The notes: a model not told the origin generated them from the letters alone. A stretch of 64,000 bases of DNA from Comamonadaceae bacterium (GCA_947476285.1 CANJPU010000025.1:1-64000); one strand, 5' to 3'; shown: positions 34,898-44,714, numbered from the stretch's first letter. Translations and numbers: made by a program.

Positions 34898-35530
34898 TCA
34901 GCCCAGCAGATCGGCGGCATCCAGAAGACGCTGAGCGACATCGGCCAGCTTCAGGCCGCGGTCCATGGCGGTCTTGCGCAGCTTGTCGTAAGCCTGCTGT
35001 TCGCTCAGGCTCTGCCGTTTCATCAGCAGGCCCTTGGCGCGGTCAATCACCTTGCGATCCTGCAGCTCTGAGCGTGCATCGGCCAGCTCGCGCCGCAATT
35101 CCTGCTCATGCGCAAAGCGCGCCATGGCCACATCCAGAATGGGGCGGATGCGCTCGGATGCGAGGCCGGCAACGATGTAGGCCGACACGCCAGCGGCCAC
35201 CGCATACTTCACGTGCGCGGTGTCGTCGTCGTTGGTGAACATCACGATGGGGCGGGGCTCATCGCGGGTGGCCATCACCACATGCTCCAAAGCGTCCCGC
35301 GCCGCACTCTCGGCGTCAACCACGATCATGTCGGGTTGGAGTTGTGCGATGCGCTCGCCCAGGAAGGTGTCGGTGGGCAGCACCGCAATGACGTTGTAGC
35401 CGTTTTCCAGCAGGCTGATGCGCAGCAGGCGCGAGCGCGCGGCTTGCTCGACGGCATGGTCGTCGTCGGTGTCGGGGGTCAGTGTGTCGGGCGCGATCAC
35501 TACGATACGCAGAGACTGTGAAGGCGTCAT
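34898..35530 (-). CDS. nasT: ANTAR-domain antiterminator NasT
   Basis: A 210-residue two-domain regulator. The N-terminal half is receiver-like with a candidate phosphoacceptor in MIVVDAES near residue 76; the usual switch lysine is replaced in SAYIVAGL, so phosphorylation is doubtful. The C-terminal ANTAR domain is at about 140-205, with [13 protein letters not shown] near 160-172 and [11 protein letters not shown] near the end. It binds tandem hexaloop hairpins and prevents termination; such hairpins occur 118 bases downstream of its stop. In relatives NasT is held inactive by NasS, for which there is no gene in this window. The start at 35530 is preferred to the ATG at 35593. Confidence 0.9.
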   Translation of the reverse strand: MTPSQSLRIVVIAPDTLTPDTDDDHAVEQAARSRLLRISLLENGYNVIAVLPTDTFLGERIAQLQPDMIVVDAESAARDALEHVVMATRDEPRPIVMFTNDDDTAHVKYAVAAGVSAYIVAGLASERIRPILDVAMARFAHEQELRRELADARSELQDRKVIDRAKGLLMKRQSLSEQQAYDKLRKTAMDRGLKLADVAQRLLDAADLLG

Positions 35531-35591
35531 GCCAGCCAGAGTGCAAGATTCGCGCCATCGAGTTGCGATCTCGGGCCTATACACTTCTGGC

Positions 35592-36626
35592 ATGTTAGTA
35601 CTTGGTATTGAGTCGTCTTGCGACGAAACCGGCGTCGCATTGGTGCAGGCTGAGGGGGCGCAGTTGCCCGTGCTGCGCGCCGACGCTTTGCACAGCCAGA
35701 TTGAGATGCACCAGGCCTATGGCGGTGTGGTGCCTGAGCTCGCCAGCCGAGACCATATCCGGCGTGTGTTGCCGCTGACAGAGGCGGTTCTCTCTCAAGC
35801 CCAGATCGGGCTGCATGAAGTGGACGTGGTGGCCTACACACGCGGGCCCGGCCTGGCTGGGGCGCTGTTGGTCGGTGCGGGCGTTGCGTGTGCGCTGGGC
35901 GCGGCGCTTGATAAGCCGGTGCTGGGTGTGCACCATCTTGAGGGGCATCTGCTCTCGCCCTTCCTTGGCGCAGATCCGCCTGAATTTCCATTCGTCGCGC
36001 TGCTGGTGTCTGGCGGTCACAGTCAGCTCATGCGTGTGGATGGGGTGGGCCGCTACTTGCTGCTCGGTGAGACGATTGACGACGCAGCCGGCGAGGCTTT
36101 CGACAAGTCAGCCAAACTGATGGGCTTGGGCTATCCGGGCGGCCCGGCGCTATCACGCATCGCCCAGCATGGCGACCCGAAAGCCTTCAAGCTGCCCCGA
36201 CCCCTGCTGCACAGCGGCGATCTCAATTTTTCATTCGCGGGCCTGAAGACGGCTGTGATGACGCAGGCAAAGAAACTCGGCGCGCAGCTACCCGCTCGAA
36301 CGGCCGATCTCGCGGCATCGACGCAGGCGGCCATTGTCGAGGTGCTGGTGGCCAAATCAGTCGCTGCTCTCAAGGCTTCGGGGCTTGACAGGCTGGTGGT
36401 CGCGGGCGGTGTGGGTGCCAACACGGCCTTGCGCGAGCAATTGAACGCCGCATGCGCCAGGATGGGCGTGCGGGTTCACTACCCTGAGCTGCGCCTTTGC
36501 ACCGACAACGGCGCGATGATCGCGATGGCAGCGGCCATGAGGCTTGGCGCCGGTGTGCAGACGGCCAACAAGGCGTATGCGTTCGACGTCAAGCCGCGCT
36601 GGCCGCTGGCCAGCATCGGCGAGTAA
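35592..36626 (+). CDS. tsaD: tRNA N6-adenosine threonylcarbamoyltransferase TsaD
   Basis: A 344-residue ASKHA-fold enzyme that transfers the threonylcarbamoyl group to A37 of ANN-decoding tRNAs. Motifs: [13 protein letters not shown] at residues 5-17; the metal-binding [16 protein letters not shown] near 38-53, with HHLEGH near 115; VSGGHSQ near 138 and [14 protein letters not shown] near 270. It starts 61 bases from divergent nasT. The longer upstream reading overlaps nasT and is not used. Confidence 0.96.
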   Translation: MLVLGIESSCDETGVALVQAEGAQLPVLRADALHSQIEMHQAYGGVVPELASRDHIRRVLPLTEAVLSQAQIGLHEVDVVAYTRGPGLAGALLVGAGVACALGAALDKPVLGVHHLEGHLLSPFLGADPPEFPFVALLVSGGHSQLMRVDGVGRYLLLGETIDDAAGEAFDKSAKLMGLGYPGGPALSRIAQHGDPKAFKLPRPLLHSGDLNFSFAGLKTAVMTQAKKLGAQLPARTADLAASTQAAIVEVLVAKSVAALKASGLDRLVVAGGVGANTALREQLNAACARMGVRVHYPELRLCTDNGAMIAMAAAMRLGAGVQTANKAYAFDVKPRWPLASIGE

Positions 36627-36630
36627 AGAG

Positions 36631-36653
36631 GCGTTCGGGCCGCGCCCGAACGC
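36631..36653. terminator. Bidirectional hairpin between tsaD and hsp20
   Basis: GCGTTCGGGC and GCCCGAACGC form a perfect 10-bp stem with a 3-base loop, filling the 36-base gap between two convergent genes. There is no long T run, so termination is inferred from the stem strength and position. Confidence 0.6.
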
Positions 36654-36662
36654 AAGCTCACT

Positions 36663-37043
36663 TCACTTCACTTCGATCTGGCGGGCAGTGCTGACCGGCA
36701 CCTTCTTGACCAGGGTGAGCGTGAGCACACCGTTCTCAAGCCGTGCGGTGCTGGCGTCGGTATCGATCTCCTGCGGCAGCTCATAGGCGGCCTTGAACGG
36801 GCGCTTGGCCTGCTCACGGGTTTCGATGCGCACAATGGCCGCCTCGATGTTGATCGACAGGTCTTCACGGGCGATGCCAGGCAAGTCCAGCGTGACAGTC
36901 CAGGCTTTTTCGTCCTGCTCTGCATTGAAGCCGGACTTGCCCTCGTTGAAGAAGGCCTCGTTGACAAAGCGCTCGAAACTGCGGTCATATGAGCGGAACG
37001 TGGGCAAAGTGGCGCGGGTGCGAACGACAGGTGCGAAAAACAT
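36663..37043 (-). CDS. Hsp20/alpha-crystallin family small heat shock protein
   Basis: A 126-residue chaperone with an alpha-crystallin domain at about 40-125: WTVTLDLPGIAREDLSI near 47-63 and LENGVLTLTLVKK near 101-113 are typical. The N-terminal arm is short and the C-terminal I-x-I anchor appears only as IEV. A strong AAGGAG site lies five bases before the ATG. A TTGAAA -35-like element lies upstream on this strand, but no good heat-shock -10 is found. It diverges from the binding-protein gene at 37185. Confidence 0.9.
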   Translation of the reverse strand: MFFAPVVRTRATLPTFRSYDRSFERFVNEAFFNEGKSGFNAEQDEKAWTVTLDLPGIAREDLSINIEAAIVRIETREQAKRPFKAAYELPQEIDTDASTARLENGVLTLTLVKKVPVSTARQIEVK

Positions 37044-37184
37044 GAAAACTCCTTGGCTGAAAAAAGGGGTACGGAATGCAAGCGTTGTAGGCTGCGATTC
37101 CTATACACTGCGCGGCTTTCAACCATGATCGCCGCATGCCTCCCATCTGCGAGCGAAGCGATCATTTTCAAGGGAAGCATCTCA

Positions 37185-38453
37185 ATGAAAAATACGCGTC
37201 GTGCGGTCTTGAAATCGCTCACCGCATCGCTATTTGCTCCCGCCCTGGTGCTGGCGCAGCCAGCCGCGCCCGCGATCAGGCTGGCCATGATCGAAGGCCT
37301 GTCCGGCGGCAATGCCAATGGTGGCGAAGCAGTGTTTCGCAACCTGGTGTGGGCGGTCGAGCGGGTCAATCAGCGTGGCGGTGTTCGCACCTCGCAGGGC
37401 GCCCGGCTGGTGCAGCTTGACCGCTACGACAGCAAGGGGCAGATTGAAGAGGCGCTGTCGTCGCTGCGCTCGGCCATCGACGATGGCGCGCAGTTCATCC
37501 TGCAGGGCAACTCATCTGCTGTGGCGGCCGCACTGCTCGATGCAGTGAACAAGCACAACGAGCGCGAGCCCAGCCGGCGCGTAGTGTTTCTGAATTACTC
37601 GGCGGTGGACCCCATTCTCACCAACGAGAAGTGCAGCTTCTGGCATTTCCGATTCGACGCGCATGCCGACATGCGCATGGCTGCGCTGATTTCGGTGCTG
37701 CGAGAAGACCTGGCGCTCAAGTCGGTGTACATCCTGGGGCAGGACTACAGCTTTGGCCACGCCGTGGCGCGCGAGGCGCGGCGCCAGCTTGGCCAGCTTC
37801 GCCCGGACATCCAGATCGTGGGCGATGAGCTCCATGCGATGATGCGCATCAAGGACTTCGCGCCCTATGCGACCAAAATCAAGGCCAGTGGCGCGCAGGC
37901 AGTCATTACCGGCAACTTCAGCAGTGACCTCACGCTGCTGGTCAAGGCAGCCAAAGAGGTTGGCTTCGAGGGCAAGTTCTACACCTTCTACGGCAATGCT
38001 TTGGGTGCGCCGGCGGCCATCGGCGAGGCCGGGCTGGGCCGGGTGATTGCGGTGGCCGACTGGCTGCCCAACGTGGCCGGCGCGCAAAGCGAGGCTTTCT
38101 ACCAGTCTTTCCGCCAGCGCTACCCCAAGGCGGCCGACGACTATGTGCACATGCGCATGCAACTCATGATCGAGGCGCTGGCCCAGGCCATCGACAAGGC
38201 CGGCGGCACCGACCCCGTGCAGGTGGCCCGCGCACTGGAGCGCGTATCGGTCAGCCTGCAGGGCCAGACCGGCCAGATGCGCGCGGAAGACCACCAGTTC
38301 CAGCAGCAGCTCGTGGTCGGCGTAATGGACCGGCAGGGCACGCCGGGCGTCAAGTTCGACGTCGAAGGCTCGGGCTACGGCTTTCGCGTGGTCAAGACAA
38401 TCCAGGCAGCCCAGGCCCAGATGCCCACGAGCTGCAAGATGAGCCGGCTGTGA
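37185..38453 (+). CDS. Orphan branched-chain amino acid-type ABC substrate-binding protein
   Basis: A 422-residue periplasmic binding protein of the LivJ/Peripla_BP_6 family. The start at 37185 gives MKNTRRAVLKS, a twin-arginine-like signal with a hydrophobic core and cleavage near LAQ-PA at about residue 25. The mature protein has LAMIEGLSGGNANGGEA near 33-49 and YGNALGAPAAIGEAG near 270. It has no permease or ATPase genes beside it, so either it serves a distant transporter or acts as a sensor. A longer reading from 37053 adds a non-conserved leader. Confidence 0.88.
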   Translation: MKNTRRAVLKSLTASLFAPALVLAQPAAPAIRLAMIEGLSGGNANGGEAVFRNLVWAVERVNQRGGVRTSQGARLVQLDRYDSKGQIEEALSSLRSAIDDGAQFILQGNSSAVAAALLDAVNKHNEREPSRRVVFLNYSAVDPILTNEKCSFWHFRFDAHADMRMAALISVLREDLALKSVYILGQDYSFGHAVAREARRQLGQLRPDIQIVGDELHAMMRIKDFAPYATKIKASGAQAVITGNFSSDLTLLVKAAKEVGFEGKFYTFYGNALGAPAAIGEAGLGRVIAVADWLPNVAGAQSEAFYQSFRQRYPKAADDYVHMRMQLMIEALAQAIDKAGGTDPVQVARALERVSVSLQGQTGQMRAEDHQFQQQLVVGVMDRQGTPGVKFDVEGSGYGFRVVKTIQAAQAQMPTSCKMSRL

Positions 38454-38470
38454 GCCGGTTGGGCGGGGTC

Positions 38471-38513
38471 GGGCAGGGCGCTTTCTGCCCCCGGTCGCCC
38501 ATCGGGCTATAAT
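38471..38513 (+). promoter_or_regulatory. Promoter region of rpsO with an overlapping hairpin
   Basis: A perfect TATAAT at 38508-38513 lies 83 bases before the rpsO start. The -35 position 17 bases upstream (CTGCCC) is a poor match and forms the right arm of the hairpin GGGCAG/CTGCCC (38471-38476 with 38485-38490), which may terminate the preceding gene. Confidence 0.45.
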
Positions 38514-38595
38514 TCCAAGGCTTTGCATACCGCAATGCACACGTTGGTTCGCAGTTCCAGCCGCCAACGCAAGTTAAAACACCCAAGGAAAACAC

Positions 38596-38859
38596 ATGAC
38601 CAATTTGAACAAGGCCGAAGTTGTCAAGGCCAATGCGCGCAGCGTCAATGACACCGGCAGTCCTGAAGTCCAGGTTGCCCTGCTGACCGCACGCATCAAC
38701 GAACTCACCCCCCATTTCAAGACCCATGCCAAGGACCACCACGGCCGTCGCGGCCTGCTTCGCATGGTCAACCGTCGCAAGAGCCTGCTGTCCTACCTGA
38801 AAGGCAAGGACGCCGAGCGTTACAGCGCGCTGATCGCCAAGCTGGGCCTGCGCAAGTAA
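38596..38859 (+). CDS. rpsO: 30S ribosomal protein S15
   Basis: An 87-residue protein with the uS15 core: [17 protein letters not shown] near 17-33, [16 protein letters not shown] near 42-57 and [13 protein letters not shown] near 59-71. It binds the central domain of 16S rRNA. An AAGGAAA ribosome-binding site lies eight bases upstream. A strong terminator hairpin follows 19 bases after the stop, before pnp. Confidence 0.98.
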   Translation: MTNLNKAEVVKANARSVNDTGSPEVQVALLTARINELTPHFKTHAKDHHGRRGLLRMVNRRKSLLSYLKGKDAERYSALIAKLGLRK

Positions 38860-38878
38860 TCAGGGAACAGACGAGTAG

Positions 38879-38913
38879 AACGCCTGAGTTAGTACATTGC
38901 TAGCTCAGGCGTT
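38879..38913 (+). terminator. Intrinsic terminator after rpsO
   Basis: AACGCCTGAGTTAG (38879-38892) pairs with CTAGCTCAGGCGTT (38900-38913) as a 14-bp stem with one G-U-type mismatch and a 7-base loop; T-rich sequence (TTTGCGTTTT) follows. It separates rpsO from pnp. Confidence 0.85.
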
Positions 38914-39076
38914 TGCGTTTTAGAAATTTCACTTCGGAGACGGCAAGACGAATACGCGCTGTGTCATTCCACAAGAGGCCCTGGGGCATTTTATGGAATG
39001 GCATCGTGTTCGACACCGCCTCATCTCCGGGCATTGAGCGCAGCCATATGCGATCGTGAGACAAGGAGAGATGAAT

Positions 39077-41338
39077 ATGAGCATTTTCAACAAGGTCACC
39101 AAGACGTTCCAGTGGGGCTCCCACACCGTCACTCTTGAAACCGGCGAAATCGCCCGCCAGTCCGGCGGCGCCGTCATCGTCAACATCGACGACACCGTGG
39201 TGCTGGCCACTGTCGTGGCTTCCAAGTCCTCCAAGCCCGGCCAGGATTTTTTCCCCCTTACAGTTGACTACATCGAGAAGACCTACGCCGCTGGCAAGAT
39301 CCCCGGCAGCTTCTTCAAGCGTGAAGCCAAGCCCAGCGAGCACGAAACCCTCACCAGCCGCCTGATCGATCGCCCGATTCGCCCGCTGTTCCCCGAAGGC
39401 TTCTTCAATGAAGTGCATGTGGTCATCCACACCCTGTCGCTCAACCCCGAAGTCGATGCCGACATCGCAGCCATGATCGGCACCAGCGCAGCGCTGGCTA
39501 TCTCCGGCATTCCCTTCGCCGGCCCGATCGGCGCGGCACGTGTGGGCTATGTCAATGGCGAGTACGTTCTCAACCCAGGCCAGACCGCACGCAAGTCGTC
39601 CAACCTGGATTTGATCGTCGCCGGCACCGAGGCCGCCGTGCTGATGGTCGAGTCTGAAGCCCAGCAACTGTCCGAGGAAATCATGCTGGGTGCCGTGGTC
39701 TTCGGCCATGAGCAAAGCAGAATCGCCATCAACGCCATTCACGAGCTGGTGCGCGACGCCGGCAAGCCGGTCTGGGACTGGCAAGCGCCCCCCAAGGACG
39801 AAGCCTTTATCGCCAAAGTCAACGGCTACGCCGAATCCAAGTTCCGCGCCGCCTACCAGATCCGCAGCAAGCAGGCCCGCACCCAGGCCCTGCGCGAAGC
39901 CAGCGGCGCCGTCATGGCCGACCTCAAGGCCGATGGCGTCGAGTTCGACTCGGTCAAGGTCGAAGCCATGCTGTTCGACATCGAGGCGCGCATCGTGCGC
40001 AGCCAGATTTTGTCGGGCGAACCGCGTATTGACGGGCGCGACACCCGCACCGTGCGCCCCATCGAGATCCGCACCGGCGTGCTGCCCCGCACCCACGGCT
40101 CGGGTCTGTTCACCCGTGGTGAAACCCAGGCGCTGGTGGTCACCACGCTGGGCACCGAGCGTGACGCGCAGCGCATCGACGCGCTGATGGGCGAGTACGA
40201 AGACCGCTTCATGTTCCACTACAACATGCCTCCCTTCGCCACTGGCGAAGTCGGCCGCATGGGTTCTACCAAGCGCCGTGAAATCGGCCACGGCCGCCTG
40301 GCCAAGCGCGCACTGATCGCCTGCCTGCCCAGCAAGGAAGAATTCCCCTACACCATGCGTGTGGTCTCGGAGATCACCGAGTCCAATGGCTCTTCGTCCA
40401 TGGCTTCGGTCTGCGGCGGTTGCTTGTCGCTGATGGACGCTGGCGTGCCGATGAAGGCCCATGTGGCTGGCATCGCCATGGGCCTGATCAAGGACGGCAA
40501 TCGCTTCGCAGTGCTGACCGACATCCTGGGTGACGAAGATCACCTGGGCGACATGGACTTCAAGGTTGCAGGCACCACCAACGGCATCACCGCCTTGCAG
40601 ATGGACATCAAAATCCAGGGCATCACCAAGGAAATCATGCAGGTGGCACTGGCTCAGGCCAAGGAAGCACGCATGCACATCCTGGGCAAGATGCAAGACG
40701 CCATGGGCGAGGCCAAGACCGAAGTCTCCAACTTCGCGCCCAAGCTCTACACCATGAAGATCAACCCCGAGAAGATCCGCGACGTGATCGGCAAGGGCGG
40801 CGCCGTCATCCGCGCGCTGACCGAAGAGACCGGTTGCCAGATCAACATCGAGGAAGACGGCACCATCACCATCGCCGCCACCGACGCCGCCAAGGCCGAT
40901 GTGGCCAAGCAGCGCATTGAGCAGATCACAGCCGAAGTCGAAATCGGCAAGGTCTACGAAGGCCCGATCACCAAGATCCTTGACTTTGGCGCACTGGTCA
41001 ACCTGCTGCCCGGCAAGGACGGCCTGCTGCACATCAGCCAGATCGCTCATGAGCGTGTCGAGAAAGTCACCGACTACCTCAGCGAAGGTCAGATCGTTCG
41101 GGTGAAGGTACTTGAGACCGACGAGAAAGGCCGCGTCAAGCTGTCCATGAAGGCGCTGCTGGATCGCCCGGCTGGCATGGAGCAGCCGCGTGATCGACCC
41201 TTCCGCGAACAGCGTGAACCCCGTGAGAACCGTGAGCCGCGCGAATACCGCGAGCCGCGTGAGCCGCGTGAACCACGCGAGTCACGCGAGCCGGCAGCTC
41301 AGACGCAAGCCCCGGCATCGGTCGAGCCGCGAGAGTAA
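39077..41338 (+). CDS. pnp: Polyribonucleotide nucleotidyltransferase (PNPase)
   Basis: A 753-residue phosphorolytic 3'-5' exoribonuclease: two RNase PH domains (residues about 10-225 and 310-540), with the [21 protein letters not shown] region near 77 and [15 protein letters not shown] near 345; then KH (about 550-615) and S1 (about 620-690) domains. The last 50 residues are an Arg/Glu/Pro repeat (REPRE units). The ATG at 39077 has an AAGGAG site eight bases upstream; an ATG six bases earlier is too close to it. E. coli PNPase autoregulates through its leader; the leader here is about 160 bases beyond the rpsO terminator. Confidence 0.97.
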   Translation: MSIFNKVTKTFQWGSHTVTLETGEIARQSGGAVIVNIDDTVVLATVVASKSSKPGQDFFPLTVDYIEKTYAAGKIPGSFFKREAKPSEHETLTSRLIDRPIRPLFPEGFFNEVHVVIHTLSLNPEVDADIAAMIGTSAALAISGIPFAGPIGAARVGYVNGEYVLNPGQTARKSSNLDLIVAGTEAAVLMVESEAQQLSEEIMLGAVVFGHEQSRIAINAIHELVRDAGKPVWDWQAPPKDEAFIAKVNGYAESKFRAAYQIRSKQARTQALREASGAVMADLKADGVEFDSVKVEAMLFDIEARIVRSQILSGEPRIDGRDTRTVRPIEIRTGVLPRTHGSGLFTRGETQALVVTTLGTERDAQRIDALMGEYEDRFMFHYNMPPFATGEVGRMGSTKRREIGHGRLAKRALIACLPSKEEFPYTMRVVSEITESNGSSSMASVCGGCLSLMDAGVPMKAHVAGIAMGLIKDGNRFAVLTDILGDEDHLGDMDFKVAGTTNGITALQMDIKIQGITKEIMQVALAQAKEARMHILGKMQDAMGEAKTEVSNFAPKLYTMKINPEKIRDVIGKGGAVIRALTEETGCQINIEEDGTITIAATDAAKADVAKQRIEQITAEVEIGKVYEGPITKILDFGALVNLLPGKDGLLHISQIAHERVEKVTDYLSEGQIVRVKVLETDEKGRVKLSMKALLDRPAGMEQPRDRPFREQREPRENREPREYREPREPREPRESREPAAQTQAPASVEPRE

Positions 41339-41348
41339 AGGTGACAGT

Positions 41349-41368
41349 GCCGCCCGTGCGCGGGCGGC
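41349..41368 (+). terminator. GC-rich hairpin after pnp
   Basis: GCCGCCCG and CGGGCGGC form a perfect 8-bp stem with a TGCG tetraloop 10 bases after the pnp stop. No T run follows, so it may stabilise the 3' end or slow polymerase rather than terminate. Confidence 0.45.
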
Positions 41369-41385
41369 AGTCGCAGGGCAAAGAC

Positions 41386-42375
41386 ATGAAAGCAGTTGAA
41401 ATAAGCACCTACGGAGCGCCAGACGTCTTGCGTCTGGTCGATCGTGACCGCCCATCACCTGCGGCGGGTGAGTTGTTGATTCGCGTCGGCGCGAGCGGCG
41501 TCAACCGCCCCGACGTTCTGCAACGCACCGGCAATTACCCTGTGCCCCCGGGCGCATCTGACCTGCCCGGCCTGGAAGTGGCTGGCGAAATCGTCGAAGG
41601 CGATGCCGCAGCCATGGCCGCGGCCGGTTTCAAGCTGGGTGACCGAGTTTGCGCGCTGGTGGCCGGCGGCGGCTACGCACAGTTCTGCGTGGCACCGGTG
41701 GGCCAGTGCCTGCCAGTGCCCAAGGGGTTTAGCGACGTGCAGGCCGCATCCTTGCCCGAAACCGTCTTCACCGTCTGGGTCAATGTGTTCGACAGGGCAC
41801 GCCTGCAGCCCGGCGAGACCTTGCTGATACAAGGTGGCTCCAGCGGCATTGGCGTCACAGCCATTCAAATGGCCAAGGCGATGGGCGCCAAGGTCATTGT
41901 CACGGCCGGCAGCGACGAGAAGTGCCAAGCCTGCATCGCGCTTGGCGCTGACCACGCCATCAATTACAAGACCCAAGATTTTGCCGCCGAGGCCAAGAAG
42001 CTCACCGGCGGTGCTGGCGTCAACGTCATCCTGGACATGGTTGCCGGCAGCTATCTGGGCCGCGAAATCGAGTGTCTGGCCGAAGAGGGCCGCCTGACCA
42101 TCATCGCGGTGCAAGGCGGCGCAAAAGGCGAAATCAATGCCGGTCTGGTGCTGCGCAAGCGGCTCACCATCACAGGTTCGACGCTGCGCCCGCGCCCGGT
42201 GGCTTTCAAGACGGCGGTTGCCCTGGCCTTGCGCGAGCATGTCTGGCCACTGATCGAGAGCGGCGCCATCAAGCCCGTGATCCACAGCACATTCCCCGCG
42301 GCGCAGGCCAGCAGGGCGCATGAGTTGATGGAATCGAACCAGCACATCGGCAAGATCGTGCTGACCTGGGAATGA
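41386..42375 (+). CDS. NAD(P)H-quinone oxidoreductase, PIG3-like zinc-independent MDR family
   Basis: A 329-residue medium-chain reductase. [15 protein letters not shown] near residue 36-50 and [11 protein letters not shown] near 61-71 are PIG3-type; the NADPH-binding motif is [21 protein letters not shown] near 146-166. The catalytic and structural zinc cysteines of alcohol dehydrogenases are absent. It probably reduces quinones with NADPH. The start at 41386 follows a GGCAAAG site. It overlaps tpiA by four bases (ATGA), which suggests translational coupling. Confidence 0.88.
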   Translation: MKAVEISTYGAPDVLRLVDRDRPSPAAGELLIRVGASGVNRPDVLQRTGNYPVPPGASDLPGLEVAGEIVEGDAAAMAAAGFKLGDRVCALVAGGGYAQFCVAPVGQCLPVPKGFSDVQAASLPETVFTVWVNVFDRARLQPGETLLIQGGSSGIGVTAIQMAKAMGAKVIVTAGSDEKCQACIALGADHAINYKTQDFAAEAKKLTGGAGVNVILDMVAGSYLGREIECLAEEGRLTIIAVQGGAKGEINAGLVLRKRLTITGSTLRPRPVAFKTAVALALREHVWPLIESGAIKPVIHSTFPAAQASRAHELMESNQHIGKIVLTWE

Positions 42376-43130
42376 TCATGGCAGCGCCACGCAGAAAACT
42401 CATTGCCGGCAATTGGAAGATGAATGGCGGGTTGGCTGCCAACGACGCCTTGTTGCGCGCCCTCGTGGCAGGCCTCGCCCATGACGGCTGTAAAGTGGCA
42501 GTGTGCGTGCCAGCCCCTTACCTTGCACAAGTGCAGGCGCTGTGCGCGGGCACCTCGCTGGAACTGGGCGCTCAGGATGTGTCGCAGCATGACGCGGGGG
42601 CCTTCACCGGTGAAGTCTGCGCCGCCATGCTCAAGGAATTCGGCGTGGGCTATTGCCTGGTGGGCCACTCGGAGCGCCGCCAGTACCACGGCGAAACCGA
42701 CACGCTGGTGGCCGAGAAGGCCAAGGCGGCACTGGCCCATGGCATCACCCCGATTGTCTGCGTGGGCGAGACACTCGCAGAGCGCGAAGCGGGCCGCACT
42801 GAGGCGGTGGTCAAGCGGCAGATGGCCGCGGTGATCCATACCAATGGCCACTGCATCAGTGAAATCGTGGTTGCCTATGAGCCTGTCTGGGCGATTGGCA
42901 CCGGCAAGACCGCCACGCCAGAGCAGGCGCAGCAGGTGCACGCGATTTTGCGTGCGCAACTGAAGGCGGCCACTGAGCATTCCGCGCGTATATCGATTCT
43001 CTACGGCGGCAGCATGAATGCCGCCAATGCCTCATCCCTTCTAGGTCAGGCCGACATTGACGGCGGACTGGTCGGCGGTGCCTCGCTGAAGGCAGCCGAC
43101 TTTCTTCAGATCATCGCGGCCGCCCGATAG
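42372..43130 (+). CDS. tpiA: Triosephosphate isomerase
   Basis: A 252-residue TIM barrel interconverting glyceraldehyde-3-phosphate and dihydroxyacetone phosphate. Catalytic residues are visible: Lys in GNWKMN near 13-18, His in VGHSERR near 96-102, Glu in [14 protein letters not shown] near 171-184 (loop 6) and the phosphate-binding YGGSMN near 214. The ATG overlaps the upstream stop; a second ATG six bases on is equally good. Confidence 0.97.
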   Translation: MIMAAPRRKLIAGNWKMNGGLAANDALLRALVAGLAHDGCKVAVCVPAPYLAQVQALCAGTSLELGAQDVSQHDAGAFTGEVCAAMLKEFGVGYCLVGHSERRQYHGETDTLVAEKAKAALAHGITPIVCVGETLAEREAGRTEAVVKRQMAAVIHTNGHCISEIVVAYEPVWAIGTGKTATPEQAQQVHAILRAQLKAATEHSARISILYGGSMNAANASSLLGQADIDGGLVGGASLKAADFLQIIAAAR

Positions 43131-43163
43131 CGCGCCGGCACACACCTTCGGAGTCTTCAACAA

Positions 43164-43574
43164 ATGAACCTTGTACTTACCATCGTCCTGGCCGTGCAGA
43201 TGCTCACGGCCCTTGGCATGATCGGCCTCATTCTGATTCAGCATGGCAAGGGCGCCGACATGGGCGCCGCATTTGGCAGCGGCGGCTCAGGCAGCTTGTT
43301 CGGTGCCAGCGGCAGTGCCAACTTCTTGTCGCGCACCACCGCTGTGCTGGCGGCGGTCTTCTTCGTTTGCACGCTTGCGCTGGCGTATTTCGGCAATCTG
43401 CGTCCGGTCGACTCGGGCAGTGTGCTGGAGCGCGCTGGCACCGCCGCGCCGGCCCCTGCGGCATCGGGCCCTGCGGCCCAGATTCCCGCCACCACAACAC
43501 CGGCGGGCATTCCTAGCACGGCCGCGTCGCCAGCGCCAGCGGCATCTGGCGTGAATCAGATTCCTGTCAAGTGA
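43164..43574 (+). CDS. secG: Protein-export membrane protein SecG
   Basis: A 136-residue subunit of the SecYEG translocon. Two membrane helices (residues 3-23 and 54-74) flank the conserved LIQHGKGADMGAAFGSG loop, near 27-45, with LFGASGSANFLSR after it. The last 55 residues are an Ala/Pro/Thr-rich tail beyond the E. coli length, common in betaproteobacteria. It follows tpiA by 33 bases and precedes tRNA-Leu. Confidence 0.96.
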   Translation: MNLVLTIVLAVQMLTALGMIGLILIQHGKGADMGAAFGSGGSGSLFGASGSANFLSRTTAVLAAVFFVCTLALAYFGNLRPVDSGSVLERAGTAAPAPAASGPAAQIPATTTPAGIPSTAASPAPAASGVNQIPVK

Positions 43575-43690
43575 TTGAAAAGTAGGTCTTGGTTGGAAGA
43601 GAACTCGGCTTTTTTGCGGGTAAACTCCTACGCTGTCCGGAAGACAATCTAGCGACAGAACCTCATGCCTTTCCGGGCAAGAAAAAAACC

Positions 43691-43775
43691 GCCGTCGTGG
43701 TGAAATTGGTAGACACGCTATCTTGAGGGGGTAGTGGCGAAAGCTGTGCGAGTTCGAGTCTCGCCGACGGCACCA
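43691..43775 (+). tRNA. tRNA-Leu (anticodon GAG)
   Basis: An 85-base class II tRNA with a perfect 7-bp acceptor stem (GCCGTCG with CGACGGC), a D-arm with TGGTAGACACGC, a long variable arm and a T-arm with GTTCGAGTC. The anticodon loop reads CTTGAGG, anticodon GAG, as in E. coli tRNA-Leu(GAG). CCA is encoded at 43773-43775. It lies between secG and nuoA in the same orientation. Confidence 0.96.
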
Positions 43776-43788
43776 AGAACAAATGAAA

Positions 43789-43811
43789 CCTGCCGGTCTC
43801 GTACCGGCAGG
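43789..43811 (+). terminator. Perfect hairpin between tRNA-Leu and nuoA
   Basis: CCTGCCGGT pairs perfectly with ACCGGCAGG around a CTCGT loop, 13 bases after the tRNA and 24 bases before nuoA. No T run follows. It may mark the 3' processing site of the tRNA, a weak terminator or a stabilising 5' structure of the nuo mRNA. Confidence 0.55.
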
Positions 43812-43835
43812 CCAAGAGCGGATTGCAGTATCAAG

Positions 43836-44207
43836 ATGAATCTTGACCAGTACCTACCTGTCCTTCTGTTCATCCTGGTGGGCATTGCGGTCGGGGTGAT
43901 CCCACAGGTTCTTGGTCGCGTTCTCAGCGGCCTGACCGGCTTTCACAGGCCCGACGCCGCAAAAAACTCCCCCTACGAATGCGGCTTTGAAGCCTTCGAA
44001 GACGCGCGAATGAAGTTCGACGTCCGCTATTACCTGGTCGCCATTCTTTTCATCCTGTTCGACCTGGAAATCGCCTTTCTCTTCCCCTGGGCAGTGGCAC
44101 TCAAGGAAATCGGGCCCGCAGGCTTCTGGGCCATGATGATTTTCCTCGCGATTCTGGTGGTGGGCTTCATCTACGAATGGAAAAAAGGCGCACTCGACTG
44201 GGAATGA
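43836..44207 (+). CDS. nuoA: NADH-quinone oxidoreductase subunit A
   Basis: A 123-residue membrane subunit of complex I and the first gene of the nuo operon. Three helices (about 5-28, 63-85, 92-113) and the conserved [25 protein letters not shown] loop (residues 48-68), which lines the quinone-channel entrance, are visible. The start at 43836 gives [11 protein letters not shown]; longer readings run back into the tRNA gene. Confidence 0.96.
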   Translation: MNLDQYLPVLLFILVGIAVGVIPQVLGRVLSGLTGFHRPDAAKNSPYECGFEAFEDARMKFDVRYYLVAILFILFDLEIAFLFPWAVALKEIGPAGFWAMMIFLAILVVGFIYEWKKGALDWE

Positions 44208-44234
44208 CAGTCGGCGATCCAAGGACACATCCAC

Positions 44235-44714
44235 ATGGCAAACGAAGGACTTCTCGAATCCGGCCTGGTGACAACCACGGTGGACACCGTGATCAACTGG
44301 GCCAAGACCGGCTCTCTCTGGCCCATGACTTTCGGTCTGGCGTGCTGCGCGGTGGAGATGATGCACGCTGGCGCGGCGCGCTACGACATCGATCGCTTCG
44401 GCATGCTGTTTCGCCCCAGCCCGCGCCAGTCCGACTTGATGATCGTGGCTGGCACGCTGTGCAACAAAATGGCGCCGGCCATGCGCAAGGTCTATGACCA
44501 GATGCCTGAGCCGCGCTGGGTGATCTCCATGGGTTCATGTGCAAACGGCGGCGGCTACTACCACTACAGCTACTCGGTTGTGCGCGGCTGCGACCGCGTG
44601 GTGCCGGTGGATGTCTATGTGCCCGGCTGCCCACCCACTGCGGAGGCCTTGCTCTACGGCATCATTCAGTTGCAGCAGAAGATTCGCCGCACCCAAACCA
44701 TCGCAAGGTCCTGA
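44235..44714 (+). CDS. nuoB: NADH-quinone oxidoreductase subunit B
   Basis: A 159-residue hydrophilic subunit that holds cluster N2, the last [4Fe-4S] centre before ubiquinone. Ligand cysteines are seen in [11 protein letters not shown] near 35-45, SMGSCANGG near 96-104 and [11 protein letters not shown] near 131-141. It starts 27 bases after nuoA and ends 10 bases before nuoC. Confidence 0.97.
   Translation: MANEGLLESGLVTTTVDTVINWAKTGSLWPMTFGLACCAVEMMHAGAARYDIDRFGMLFRPSPRQSDLMIVAGTLCNKMAPAMRKVYDQMPEPRWVISMGSCANGGGYYHYSYSVVRGCDRVVPVDVYVPGCPPTAEALLYGIIQLQQKIRRTQTIARS

Noticed and set aside
38900..41050. 716-codon open frame antisense to pnp
   Set aside because: It is the reverse reading of a GC-rich, highly conserved gene; the translation is a His/Asp/Gly-rich shadow with no recognisable domain.
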